Source: an uncultured Roseiflexaceae bacterium
Lineage (GTDB): Bacteria; Chloroflexota; Chloroflexia; Chloroflexales; Roseiflexaceae
Assembly: GCA_937988885.1 (NCBI GenBank)
Contig: CALKHR010000164.1
Span: 1 to 64,000 of the forward strand
Length of the DNA stretch: 64,000 nucleotides
Direction of reading: 5' to 3'
The position numbers were made by a program, and so were the translations under genes. Under the pieces are notes generated by a model, which was not told the DNA's origin, searched no databases, and was given only the letters and a program-made list of their open reading frames with translations. Below, piece after piece: positions 16,816-25,960 of the stretch (position 1 is its first letter; each line of letters begins with the position of its first letter).

Positions 16816-18090
16816 ATGATGCTAGACACAACCAAACGCAAACCAGATTACGCTCTACTCACGGCGATTGGCATCTTGGTGCCGGTCGGCTTGGTGATGG
16901 TCTACAGCGCCTCGTTTGTGGATGGGATCACCCTCCATCAAACGCAGATGTACTATACCTGGCGTCAGCTCGTCGCCGCGATCGTGGGCACATTTGGCAT
17001 GCTGCTCGCTATGCGGATCGATTATCGCTTTTGGCGCAAATATTCGGTGCATTTGCTGGCTGCCACGCTGATCATGTTGCTGGTTGTGCTGCTCTTGCCC
17101 GCTTCGATCACCGAGGTCAACGGGGCGCGACAATGGATTCGGATCGGCTTCTTTAGCGTGCAGCCCTCCGAGATCGCTAAGTTGACCATGCTGATCTACT
17201 TCGCCGATTGGCTCTCGCGGCGCGGCGAAAAGCTCGGCAACGTGACCTATGGCTTGATCCCGTTCGCCGTCACGCTGGGCACCGTCTGCGGCTTGGTGAT
17301 GCTCGGCGGTGACCTCGGCACCACGATCGTGCTGATCGTGATCGCTGGTGCTGTGTACTTCGCGGCGGGCGCCAATGTGCTGCATATCGGCGGCGCGGCG
17401 CTGCTGGCTGCTGGGGCGTTCTGGGCAATGGTGAAGATCGCGCCCTACCGCCAAGAGCGCATCGCTGCGTGGCTCGATCCGTTCGCCAACTACAGCCGCG
17501 CGGGCTATCAGCCCGTCCACGCGCTGTACGCGCTCGGCAGCGGCGGGATATTCGGCGAGGGGCTTGGCCAGGCCCGCCAGAAGTTTCAGTGGCTGCCGCA
17601 AGCCTACACCGACACGATCTTCGCGATCGTCGGCGAGGAGTTCGGCCTGATCGGCACGGTATTTATTGTCGGATGTTTCTTGTTCATTGCGTATCGTGGT
17701 TTCTTGATCGCGGGCCGCTCGCCCGACCCGTTCGCTGCGCTGCTCGCGGTCGGCCTTACGGGCTGGTTGGTGTTTCAAGCCCTGATCAATATCGCCGTGG
17801 TAGTGACGCTGTTGCCGTTCACCGGCCTGACACTGCCCTTCCTAAGCTATGGCGGCACATCATTGATGGTGAGTATGATCGCCGCCGGTATTTTGCTCAA
17901 TCTCTCTCGACATACTGTGGATCAACCACAACCGGAGCCAAACCATGCTGTCCGAATCGGACGCCTCTCCAACCCGTTCAGTGAAGTTGTTCCTGAGCGG
18001 TGGCGGAACTGGCGGCCACGTCTATCCGGCGCTAGCGGTCGCCGCCGCGCTCCGCGCGCGAACGGCACACGTCGGCGCACAATACGCTAA
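16816..18090 (+). CDS. ftsW: Peptidoglycan glycosyltransferase FtsW
   Basis: The SEDS-family protein has about ten membrane helices, the NGARQWI motif with RIGFFSVQPSEIAKL, and the late FTGLTLPFLSYGGTSL signature. It polymerises lipid II at the septum with the class B PBP encoded earlier. The family's conserved core ends around residue 365 (LLNLSRH). The reading frame continues about 58 residues further with an Arg-rich tail and overlaps the start of murG by 146 bases. The tail composition (RNWRPRLSGASGRRRAPR) looks like out-of-frame murG sequence rather than selected protein, so the functional end is uncertain. No strong ribosome site precedes the ATG at 16816. Confidence 0.93.
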   Translation: MMLDTTKRKPDYALLTAIGILVPVGLVMVYSASFVDGITLHQTQMYYTWRQLVAAIVGTFGMLLAMRIDYRFWRKYSVHLLAATLIMLLVVLLLPASITEVNGARQWIRIGFFSVQPSEIAKLTMLIYFADWLSRRGEKLGNVTYGLIPFAVTLGTVCGLVMLGGDLGTTIVLIVIAGAVYFAAGANVLHIGGAALLAAGAFWAMVKIAPYRQERIAAWLDPFANYSRAGYQPVHALYALGSGGIFGEGLGQARQKFQWLPQAYTDTIFAIVGEEFGLIGTVFIVGCFLFIAYRGFLIAGRSPDPFAALLAVGLTGWLVFQALINIAVVVTLLPFTGLTLPFLSYGGTSLMVSMIAAGILLNLSRHTVDQPQPEPNHAVRIGRLSNPFSEVVPERWRNWRPRLSGASGRRRAPRANGTRRRTIR

Positions 18091-19318
18091 CAACTCGGCG
18101 GCAACCACGCTGAGTCGCCCTGCTGGCACATCCACCGAGGATGTGTCTAGTGGTGTTTCGTTGCTGTATGTGGGTAGCACCGATGGCATGGAAGGTGGCT
18201 TGGTCGCCAAAGAGAGTTCGTTGCCGTTTCACGGTGTTCCAGTCGCTGCGCTGCGGGGGCGCTCGCCGCTCACGATGGTGCGCAACCTGGGCACCCTGGC
18301 CCGTGGCGTGCTCGCTGCACGCAAGCTGATCCGGGCCGAGCAGCCCTCGGCGATCTTCGGCACAGGTGGCTATGTCTGCGTCCCGCTCTTTTTAGCGGCC
18401 CGTGCAGCCAAGGTTCCGACGGTGCTGTACCTTCCCGATGTGGTGCCGGGCCTGGCGGTGCGCACTCTGGCACGGATCGCCACCACCGTGGCCTGCAATG
18501 TCGATTCGTCGGCGCGCTACATCAAGTTACCCGTTCTCGATGGTCGTTCGGTGACACCAAACACACCGCGCGAACAAATCGCAGCCAAGTTAGTGGTGAC
18601 TGGTTATCCCGTTCGGGCGGAGTTGGCAACTCAGGATCGGGCGCAGTGTTGCGCGGCATTCGGCCTCGACCCCAATCTGCCGATTGTGTTCGTCTACGGC
18701 GGCAGCCGTGGGGCGCGTAGCATCAACAAGGCGGTGGCGGCCCTGTTGCCTCATCTGCTGCCAATTACTCAGATCATTCACGTATGCGGTCGGGAAGGCG
18801 ATGATGTTTGGCTACGCGAGGCGGTTGCAAAACTTCCCGGTGAGCTACAAGCGCGTTATTGGCTCTCACCATACCTGTTCAGCGGTGAACAATCGGATCA
18901 ACGCTCGGATCAGGAGACACAAACGTACCCGTTGAGGAAAGCTTCCCAGCCCACGATGCTTCAGGCTTTTGGTGCGGCTGATCTGGCGCTCTGTCGGAGC
19001 GGTGCTTCGACCTTGGGCGAGTTGCCAGCGGCCCGCCTACCAGCGGTACTCGTGCCATACCCCTTCGTCCATCAGGATGAAAATGCCGATCATCTCGTCC
19101 AGCACGGTGCCGCGATCAAAGTGCGCGACGATCAGATGCTTGGCAATGGGCGGCCCGAGGACGGACTGTTGTTCCAAACTCTACGACAGTTAATCGGAGA
19201 CCCAGAGAAACGAGCGATGATGTCGGAGCGTAGTGCACGTTTGGCTCAGCCCGAGGCGGCTGAACGGCTGGCCGATCTGCTGATGGCTCTGGCAATAAGC
19301 AAGAGGCCCACGTCATGA
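17945..19318 (+). CDS. murG: UDP-N-acetylglucosamine--undecaprenyl-PP-MurNAc-pentapeptide transferase MurG
   Basis: The 457-residue GT28 enzyme has the donor/acceptor motifs GGGTGGHVYPALA (residues 19-31), GTGGYVCVPLFLAA, YGGSRGARSIN and the UDP-GlcNAc site RSGASTLGE followed by PYPFVHQDENAD. It converts lipid I to lipid II at the inner face of the membrane. It is about 90 residues longer than usual (about 360) because of insertions, chiefly residues 40-70 (before LLYVGSTDGME) and about 313-337 (between SPYLF and QAFGAADL, rich in Gln/Ser/Asp). Its start lies 146 bases inside the end of the ftsW frame. Its stop overlaps the next start as ATGA. Confidence 0.95.
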   Translation: MLSESDASPTRSVKLFLSGGGTGGHVYPALAVAAALRARTAHVGAQYANNSAATTLSRPAGTSTEDVSSGVSLLYVGSTDGMEGGLVAKESSLPFHGVPVAALRGRSPLTMVRNLGTLARGVLAARKLIRAEQPSAIFGTGGYVCVPLFLAARAAKVPTVLYLPDVVPGLAVRTLARIATTVACNVDSSARYIKLPVLDGRSVTPNTPREQIAAKLVVTGYPVRAELATQDRAQCCAAFGLDPNLPIVFVYGGSRGARSINKAVAALLPHLLPITQIIHVCGREGDDVWLREAVAKLPGELQARYWLSPYLFSGEQSDQRSDQETQTYPLRKASQPTMLQAFGAADLALCRSGASTLGELPAARLPAVLVPYPFVHQDENADHLVQHGAAIKVRDDQMLGNGRPEDGLLFQTLRQLIGDPEKRAMMSERSARLAQPEAAERLADLLMALAISKRPTS

Positions 19319-19932
19319 GTTTCACTTTCTCGACTTTTCAGGCGCTCCTGCTACCCATGATCCTGATTTTCGCGTTTTTTGGTTATCGGCGCGGATCTTT
19401 GGCGGAGATTGGGATCACCGGCGGTATGGCGCTGGTGGTGCTGCTGACGGTCTTTTTCCCGTCACAGTTGCTAGGGTTTATTAATCGAGTGGTCGTGAAT
19501 ATTCCACGGGTTTTTGGCGTGCTGGTCGGGAACAACGATGCTCAACCATTGCCCGAGAATTTAGTATTCGGCGACCCAAGCAGCGGGCAGTTTTTGCTAG
19601 CACGAACGGTACTGTTCTTCCTGTTCGCGTTTTTGGTCTATAGCCGCAAATACGGCTGGAGCCGTCCGCCAAAAAGCAACGCCGATTATATTTTGGGCCT
19701 GTTGCTCGGCGGCTTCACCGGTTTGCTCTGGTTTGTGGCCCTCAACGACTTCCTGAACGGGCTGCGAGCGCTACGGAGCAACCCAGTCCTGCCACCCGAA
19801 GGCACAACGATCGTGGTGCCGACCGTGGGCGATATCAACAGCCTCGTGGCGTTGGTGCCAACCATCGCCGTGGTGCTGTTGCTGGTGTTGGCAGTGCTGG
19901 CAGTGCGGCGGCTGCCGAATCTCTGGAAGTAA
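19315..19932 (+). CDS. CvpA-like multi-pass membrane protein
   Basis: The 205-residue protein has about four or five membrane helices: residues 8-22, 30-50, 87-105, 122-142 and 180-198. The N-terminal pattern, a helix followed by FGYRRGSLAEIG, resembles the CvpA family (colicin V production protein, a conserved membrane protein of uncertain role), but similarity is weak. Its ATG overlaps the murG stop (ATGA), implying translational coupling and a link to lipid II or envelope synthesis. Function unknown. Confidence 0.6.
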   Translation: MSFTFSTFQALLLPMILIFAFFGYRRGSLAEIGITGGMALVVLLTVFFPSQLLGFINRVVVNIPRVFGVLVGNNDAQPLPENLVFGDPSSGQFLLARTVLFFLFAFLVYSRKYGWSRPPKSNADYILGLLLGGFTGLLWFVALNDFLNGLRALRSNPVLPPEGTTIVVPTVGDINSLVALVPTIAVVLLLVLAVLAVRRLPNLWK

Positions 19933-20089
19933 CTACGGCACTCTGCACAATCGCGTAGGTGCAGGCGTCGGCTCCGGGCTGGAGCAATCTCTGTTTCAGC
20001 CTCGGATTTTTGTCCTTTGGAAACATGCGCACATTTGTTGGAAAACGCTCAATTGTGCGACTTTACGGCTTAGGATGCGGTCTGTCGCT

Positions 20090-21511
20090 ATGACGCATTA
20101 CCACATCGTCGGTATAGCGGGCGCTGGGATGAGCGCCATCGCAAATGTGTTGCTCGATCAGGGCCACGTTGTCAGTGGCTCCGATTGGCAGCACAACGCA
20201 CTCGCCGCTCAACTGGCGGCGCGTGGGGCTGCGGTGGTGCAGGGTTACGATTTGGCGCAGGTGGAGCGGGCCGATGCGTTGCTGATCTCCTCGGCAGTGC
20301 GGCCCGATCAACTTGAATTTCAAGCCGCCCAAAAGCGTGGCATCCCGATCCTCAAGCGCGTCGATATGTGGAAGATGTGGTCGCAGCAGCGTCGCGTGAT
20401 CGCGGTGGCGGGGACGCACGGCAAAACCACCACCACCGCTATGATCGCCCTCACGCTGGAGAAGGCGGGCCTGAATCCTGGCTTCCTGATCGGTGCACCA
20501 GTGCCCGATCTTGGCATCAACGGCAAATGGGGCGATCCCACCGCGCCAATGGTGATCGAGGCCGATGAGTACGATCACACGTTCCTGGCCCTTTCGCCGA
20601 ATATTGCGGTGATCACGAATGTGGAATGGGATCACGTCGATATTTACCCGACGCAGGAGGCGTACGATCAGGCGTTTCGGCAGTTCGCCGCTTCGGTGCC
20701 CAATCCCCGTGATGTGATCATCTGCGGCGATGATGCGGGGGCCGTGCGGGTGGCGGCTCTGCCCGGCGCTCAGCAGTACGGCATCGACGAAGTGCTGGCT
20801 CGTGACCCCGTCTCGTGCCGACGGGCGCTGCTCGATTGGAGTGCGGTGAATGTGCGCGAAACACCCGATGCCACGCACTTCGAGTTGTGGAACTACGATC
20901 CAGCCACGTTTGCGAATCGCCATATGGGCAATTGGCAGCTTCGGTTGCCCGGCGCGCACAACGTGCGGAATGCGGTCGCGGCTATCGCGGCGACACGGGC
21001 GGCGGGCGTGCCACTCAGCGCGGCAGCCGAGGCGCTGGCCGCCTACCGAGGCGCGGGGCGTCGCTTCGAGCTCAAGGGCGAGGCGGCGGGCATCACGGTG
21101 ATCGACGATTACGCGCACCACCCGACCGAGGTGCGTGTGAACCTGGCGGCGGCGCGGGGCCGTTATCCGCAGCGGCGGATCGTGGCCTATCTGCAGCCCC
21201 ACACCTACTCGCGCACCGAGGCGCTGCTGGCCGATTGGGCCGAGACGTTTCACGATGCGGATGTGGTGCGGATCGGCACCATCTACGCGGCCCGCGAGAC
21301 CGACACACGGGGCCTGAACGACGAGGTGGTGGCGGCGCAGATTCGGCATCCCGATGTGCGAGCGGTGGGCGATCTGGATCAAGCGACGCAAGCACTGCTC
21401 GATGTGCTTCAGCCCGGCGATGTGTTGTTGACGCTGGGCGCGGGTGATGGTTATCAAGTTGGCGAGCGAGTTTTGGAGAAGTTGACACAAAAGCGTGCGG
21501 AGGTTGCGTGA
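20090..21511 (+). CDS. murC: UDP-N-acetylmuramate--L-alanine ligase MurC
   Basis: The roughly 473-residue Mur ligase begins with the family's HIVGIAGAGMSAIANVL, carries the P-loop GTHGKTTTTAM, the EADEYDHTF motif and the DDYAHHPTEV motif specific for MurC and Mpl. It adds L-Ala to UDP-MurNAc, the first peptide step. Its position within dcw supports MurC. The start at 20090 fits the family N-terminus. An ATG at 20075 adds five residues, and neither has a good ribosome site. A 142-base gap without recognisable signals precedes it. Confidence 0.95.
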   Translation: MTHYHIVGIAGAGMSAIANVLLDQGHVVSGSDWQHNALAAQLAARGAAVVQGYDLAQVERADALLISSAVRPDQLEFQAAQKRGIPILKRVDMWKMWSQQRRVIAVAGTHGKTTTTAMIALTLEKAGLNPGFLIGAPVPDLGINGKWGDPTAPMVIEADEYDHTFLALSPNIAVITNVEWDHVDIYPTQEAYDQAFRQFAASVPNPRDVIICGDDAGAVRVAALPGAQQYGIDEVLARDPVSCRRALLDWSAVNVRETPDATHFELWNYDPATFANRHMGNWQLRLPGAHNVRNAVAAIAATRAAGVPLSAAAEALAAYRGAGRRFELKGEAAGITVIDDYAHHPTEVRVNLAAARGRYPQRRIVAYLQPHTYSRTEALLADWAETFHDADVVRIGTIYAARETDTRGLNDEVVAAQIRHPDVRAVGDLDQATQALLDVLQPGDVLLTLGAGDGYQVGERVLEKLTQKRAEVA

Positions 21512-21554
21512 GGGTGTAGGGCGAGGCGCTTGTTGTGGCCATATCGAGGCATCT

Positions 21555-22823
21555 ATGAGAGACGAAATCGTCGCATTTCATCGCCAAGTTGCCCAAACCT
21601 TGGCCAATAACTACAAAGCCAACGACCAAGCGCCCGAGGGATGGCGCGAAACGCTGGTGTGGCATTGGGAACAGGCCGGCGCGCACCCTGAAGTTGCAGC
21701 TCTCTCACTAGAAATCGCCGAAGAGCGGATCGCTCGGCTCGAATTTTCTGCGGCCCGTCAGTGGGCCGAACGCACCTTAGAATCGATAGAGAAACTGAGT
21801 CCAGCCCAGCGGCGCAGTTACGAGATGCGGGCGTATGGCTTGGCGTTCGCCGTGCTGGAGTTCGGCGGCCAATATCGCGAAGCGCTCGATTACGCCCGCC
21901 GGATGCTCAAGATCGCGCAGAAACGCAACCAGCCCGAGGCCGAGGCGCGCGCGTACCTGGCGATCGGGCGCATGCAACGCGAACTCTCGCAGTTCGCCGC
22001 TGCCGAGGCAGCCCTGCAGCAGGCGCGCACCCTGGCAGAGCGCAACGAACTGTTCGAGCTTGAGGCCGACGTGCGGGTGCATCTGGCCAAGGTACACCAA
22101 CTTCAGGGTCGGCATCTCGAAGCGCTTCAGCAACTGCAACTCGCTCAGGAGGAGCAAGAGCGGCACGACGATTACGTGAAGCTGGCCAGAGTGTTCACAG
22201 GCATTGGCGATATCTACCGCGTGCTCGGTTCGAGTAGCGATTCGCTGGCCTTCTACACTCGCGCATTGGCGCTGGAGCAAGGGCATGGTAGCCAACGTGG
22301 GCGCGCTATTCTCTGCGATAAACTTGCGCTGGCCCTGCTCGATCTCAATCGGCTGGAGGAAGCGCTGGAGGTGGAGCAGGAGAGTCTTACGCTTCGTACG
22401 TTGTTAAACGATGTGGTGGGCCAAGCCCGTTCGCATAGCGTGCTCGGTCGCATTCTCAACCTGCTTGAGCGCCACGATGAGGCACTGACGCATCATCAGC
22501 GGGCCTACGAGCTGGAATCCGAGAGCCAAAACCCGCGTGGCCAAGGTATCGCGCTGCTGCACCTGGCCGATACACATCGCGGTATGAAGAACTACGATCA
22601 GGCGCGGCACTACTACTTGCAAAGTTTGGCGTTGGCGCGGCACGATAACGATCAGCTCGGCCTCGCACGGGTGATCGAGCGGATGGGCGATCTGGCGGCG
22701 GACGAAGGGAATATCGATGAGGCGACCAATCACTGGCTTGAAGCGTTGAGCATCCGTGAGCAGTTGCACCACGCCGACGAGGCGAGCGCGCTTCGAGAGC
22801 GCATCCGCGCTGGAGCTTCGTAA
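21555..22823 (+). CDS. TPR-repeat protein in the dcw cluster
   Basis: This 422-residue soluble protein is almost entirely alpha-helical tetratricopeptide repeats. About eight to ten TPR-like units run from about residue 60 to 410, with repeated AxxxLGRILNLLERHDEAL and GDIYRVLGSSSDSLAFY type pairs. The first 60 residues (HRQVAQTLANNY...LVWHWEQAGAHPEVA) resemble the region just before the TPR arm of STAND/LuxR-type regulators, but no ATPase or DNA-binding domain is present. It is probably a protein-protein scaffold. The start was placed at 21555 after GAGGCATCT. It lies between murC and murB on the same strand, so a role in cell-wall synthesis or division is inferred, not shown. Confidence 0.85.
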   Translation: MRDEIVAFHRQVAQTLANNYKANDQAPEGWRETLVWHWEQAGAHPEVAALSLEIAEERIARLEFSAARQWAERTLESIEKLSPAQRRSYEMRAYGLAFAVLEFGGQYREALDYARRMLKIAQKRNQPEAEARAYLAIGRMQRELSQFAAAEAALQQARTLAERNELFELEADVRVHLAKVHQLQGRHLEALQQLQLAQEEQERHDDYVKLARVFTGIGDIYRVLGSSSDSLAFYTRALALEQGHGSQRGRAILCDKLALALLDLNRLEEALEVEQESLTLRTLLNDVVGQARSHSVLGRILNLLERHDEALTHHQRAYELESESQNPRGQGIALLHLADTHRGMKNYDQARHYYLQSLALARHDNDQLGLARVIERMGDLAADEGNIDEATNHWLEALSIREQLHHADEASALRERIRAGAS

Positions 22824-22911
22824 TCAAAATAGAGTTCACTCAGTTGGTGCCCACGTACGGCGGCCAAGTAGGGCCGCCGCACGAGTCGCCCAAAAGGCAC
22901 AATAGGCAGAT

Positions 22912-23802
22912 ATGGCGTTAGAAATACTCGAACAACATCCTTTGGCGAAATACACCTCGTGGCGCATCGGTGGCGCGGCACGCTTCTTTACGAGCGTCTC
23001 CACCACCGAAGGACTGAAGGCCGCGTTGGCTTGGGGCCGCGAGCGCGATCTGCCGATCTGTGTGTTGGGTGGCGGCACCAATGTGCTCGTCCTTGATTCG
23101 GGCTTCCCAGGCTTGGTGGTGCGCTATCGCAGCAACCAGCCCTTCCGCATCGACGAAGAGCGCGGGCGGCTGTGGGTGGCTGGCGGTGCCCCGATGGCTG
23201 GCACGGCGCGGCGCGTATCTGCCGAGGGTTGGGCGGGCTTGGCCTGGGCCGAAGGTCTGCCGGGCACGATCGGCGGCGCGGTGTTCGGCAACGCGGGCTG
23301 CTACGGCAGCGACATCGCGCACACGCTTGAACGAGCCTGGTTGCTGATCGACGGCGAGATCGAGGAATGGCCGGTGGAGCGCTTCGAGTACGGCTACCGC
23401 ACCAGCGTGCTGAAGGCCAACCAGCAACCCAGCGGCTCCACGGCAGTCGGGCCGATCGTGGTCGCGGCGGAGTTCCGCATCGAGCGGGGCGACCCCGAGG
23501 CGTTGGCCGAGCAGATGCGCCGCACTGCAGCGGAGCGCAAGAGCAAGACGCCGGTTGGCTCGTCGTGTGGCAGCGTGTTTAAGAACCCGCCCGGCAACAG
23601 CGCCGGACGCCTGATCGAAACGGCTGGGTTGAAGGGAACGCGCGTCGGCAACGCCGAAGTGTCACAAAAACATGCGAATTACATCGTTAATTTAGGTGGC
23701 GCCCGTAGCGACGACGTTCTCGGCCTTGTTGAAATAATTCGTGAGCGTGTACTTCGGGAGCATGGCCTCCAGTTGACGCTCGAAATTCAGCAAATCGGCT
23801 GA
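22912..23802 (+). CDS. murB: UDP-N-acetylenolpyruvoylglucosamine reductase MurB
   Basis: The 296-residue FAD enzyme has an N-terminal PP-loop FAD-binding domain with LGGGTNVLVLDSGFPGLV and GLPGTIGGAVFGNAGCYG, then the MurB C-terminal domain with the catalytic-region motif CGSVFKNP and AGLKGTRVGNAEVSQKHANY. It reduces enolpyruvyl-UDP-GlcNAc to UDP-MurNAc with NADPH. The conserved serine for protonation lies in CGSVFKNP. The start has no strong ribosome site (GGCACAATAGGCAGAT precedes it). Confidence 0.96.
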   Translation: MALEILEQHPLAKYTSWRIGGAARFFTSVSTTEGLKAALAWGRERDLPICVLGGGTNVLVLDSGFPGLVVRYRSNQPFRIDEERGRLWVAGGAPMAGTARRVSAEGWAGLAWAEGLPGTIGGAVFGNAGCYGSDIAHTLERAWLLIDGEIEEWPVERFEYGYRTSVLKANQQPSGSTAVGPIVVAAEFRIERGDPEALAEQMRRTAAERKSKTPVGSSCGSVFKNPPGNSAGRLIETAGLKGTRVGNAEVSQKHANYIVNLGGARSDDVLGLVEIIRERVLREHGLQLTLEIQQIG

Positions 23803-23908
23803 AATCACCTAGCTAATATCGTTTTGTACGATTTTACGAAATTTTGTTATCGCACTGCAATGAAGAAGTACGTCTATCTTTGATATTATCGCTTAGGGAT
23901 AATGTGTT

Positions 23909-25003
23909 ATGACTGATAAACTGCGCATTGGTGTTCTTTTCGGTGGGCAATCAGGCGAACATGAAGTGTCGTTGACATCTGCTCGTGCTGTTATGGCGGC
24001 GCTCGACCGCGAAAAATACGAAGTGGTGCCGATCGGCATCACAAAAGATGGCCGCTGGTTGTTCGGTGGTCCCGTACTCGCGACTCTGGAAGCCGCCGCA
24101 GATCAAAGCCTGTTACCTACTGGCACCGATCGCAGTGTTTCACCGGTAGAAGCCGACGCCGCCGCACTCGTTCCCACCGACGAATCGTTTTCGCTTCTCC
24201 ATAAGCAGCACGCCCTCGATGTGGTGTTTCCTGTGATGCACGGCCCCATGGGCGAGGATGGCACGATCCAGGGTATGCTCGAACTTTCGGGCCTGCCGTA
24301 TGTGGGTTGTGGCGTGCTCGCCTCTGCGGTGGGCATGGACAAAGCGATGATGAAGGCCGCCTTCGCAGCGGCGGGGCTGCCGCAGGTGCCGTGGTTGCTA
24401 GTGCGCAAGGTCGATTGGCAGCGCAACCCCGAGCAGGTGTACGCCACCATCGAGGAGCGCTTGCGCTATCCGATCTTCGTGAAGCCCGCCAATATGGGCA
24501 GCAGCGTGGGTGTCTCGAAGGCCACCGACCGCGCATCGCTGCAGCAGGCGCTCGAAGTGGCGGCTAGCTACGATCGACGCATTGTGGTGGAGCAGGGCAT
24601 CGACGCGCGCGAAATCGAAGTCAGCGTGCTGGGCAACGACGACCCGATCGCCAGCGTGCCGGGCGAGATCGTACCCTCGAACGATTGGTACGATTACAAC
24701 GCCAAATACATCGCGGGCGAATCAAAAACTCTGTTGCCGGCGCCGATCTCGGAGGAATTGACGGAGCAGGTGCGCAGCATGGCCATCAGAGCCTTCGCTG
24801 CAATCGATGGATCTGGCTTATCGCGGGTCGATTTCTTGCTAGAACGTACTACCGAAACCCTGTATCTTAATGAAGTCAATACCATGCCAGGCTTTACTTC
24901 GATCAGCATGTACGCCAAAATGTGGCAGGCGAGCGGTATAAGCTATACAGAGTTGTTAGACCGACTGATCGAACTGGCGTTAGAGCGCCATCGGAACGCA
25001 TAA
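23909..25003 (+). CDS. ddl: D-alanine--D-alanine ligase
   Basis: The 364-residue ATP-grasp enzyme starts with the Ddl signature VLFGGQSGEHEVSLTSA, contains VMHGPMGEDGTIQGMLEL, the ATP-binding VKPANMGSSVGVSKA region, and the Mg-binding C-terminus RVDFLLE...EVNTMPGFTSISMY. It joins two D-Ala molecules for MurF. The gap of about 106 bases before it is AT-rich and contains GATATTATCGC but no clear promoter. The start codon follows ATAATGTGTT. Length is normal. Confidence 0.96.
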   Translation: MTDKLRIGVLFGGQSGEHEVSLTSARAVMAALDREKYEVVPIGITKDGRWLFGGPVLATLEAAADQSLLPTGTDRSVSPVEADAAALVPTDESFSLLHKQHALDVVFPVMHGPMGEDGTIQGMLELSGLPYVGCGVLASAVGMDKAMMKAAFAAAGLPQVPWLLVRKVDWQRNPEQVYATIEERLRYPIFVKPANMGSSVGVSKATDRASLQQALEVAASYDRRIVVEQGIDAREIEVSVLGNDDPIASVPGEIVPSNDWYDYNAKYIAGESKTLLPAPISEELTEQVRSMAIRAFAAIDGSGLSRVDFLLERTTETLYLNEVNTMPGFTSISMYAKMWQASGISYTELLDRLIELALERHRNA

Positions 25004-25052
25004 CCTTGTGGCGCGGGGCGTTTGTGCGCCGTGTGTCACCGGATCGATCACT

Positions 25053-25895
25053 ATGGATCGTTTCAAATACAACCAGCCGAATACGCGTGAGCGATTGGCG
25101 GCCCGTCGTCGCAAGTTGGCGTCGCAGCGGGCATCGCAGGCGAGCCCTGGGCCGCGCCGAGCGCTTCATGTGTGGTTCGCCAGTGGGCGGGCGTTCAGCC
25201 TTATGCTGCTGATCGGCTCGCTGGCGGGGCTGTTTTATGTTGCTCGCGATCCGCGCTTTACCATTCAGCAGTTTACTATCGCGGGTGCCGAGACGCTTGA
25301 TGCGTATGAAGTGGCCGAGATCGCCGATGTACGCGGCGATTCGATCTGGATGGTGGATACTGACAAAGTTGTCGAGCGCCTACAGGCCAACGCCTATGTC
25401 GAAGAGGCTCAGGCGTATGTATCCCTGCCCGATCAAATAACGATTGTGCTTCAGGAACGGCGCCCCGATCTGCGCTGGCGTAGTGGTGGCGAAACCTATG
25501 TACTCGATGCGGAAGGGCGAGTACTGAGTTTAGCGGATACCCTCCCGATCACAAATACACTCGTTATCGAAGACTACTCGAATATGCGTTTTGAACCCAA
25601 TGATCAAGTGAATCCGCTTGCGCTCCATTTGGGTCGTACACTGGCACTGCGCTTACCAACCGAGGTTGGTATTACGCCAGCTAAAATCGGTTGGGACGCA
25701 ACGAATGGTATCGTCGTGACAACCGATGATAACCGTACCATTATGTTTGGCCGAACCGATGACTTCGACGATAAGTTCGTAATTTTGCGAACGCTGATCG
25801 CCGATGGCACACCGTTCACGCTGCTCGATCTGCGCCCGAACCTGCCGTTCTATCGCAACGATGCACCTAGCCAATCGGTGGCTGCCGAACCATAA
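25053..25895 (+). CDS. ftsQ: FtsQ/DivIB division protein with POTRA domain
   Basis: The 280-residue protein has a basic cytoplasmic tail of about 45 residues (RERLAARRRKLASQRA), one membrane helix (about 50-68), and an extracytoplasmic POTRA domain (FTIQQFTIAGAETLDAYEVAEI and the following 50 residues) followed by the FtsQ domain (PDLRWRSGGETYVLDAEG). It links FtsL/FtsB-type proteins to the divisome. Sequence and position before ftsA agree. A GTG at 25008 right after the ddl stop would add 15 residues, and the ATG was preferred. Confidence 0.92.
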   Translation: MDRFKYNQPNTRERLAARRRKLASQRASQASPGPRRALHVWFASGRAFSLMLLIGSLAGLFYVARDPRFTIQQFTIAGAETLDAYEVAEIADVRGDSIWMVDTDKVVERLQANAYVEEAQAYVSLPDQITIVLQERRPDLRWRSGGETYVLDAEGRVLSLADTLPITNTLVIEDYSNMRFEPNDQVNPLALHLGRTLALRLPTEVGITPAKIGWDATNGIVVTTDDNRTIMFGRTDDFDDKFVILRTLIADGTPFTLLDLRPNLPFYRNDAPSQSVAAEP

Positions 25896-25960
25896 CATAC
25901 AGGCAATTTTAGGTCTCTGTCGCTCAGTTGCAGGGATCTAAAATGGAGAAGAGTTCGCTT

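Noticed and set aside
20063..21490. A 475-codon minus-strand frame opposite murC
   Set aside because: It is the antisense shadow of a highly conserved gene in GC-rich codons. The His/Arg-rich product has no recognisable domain.
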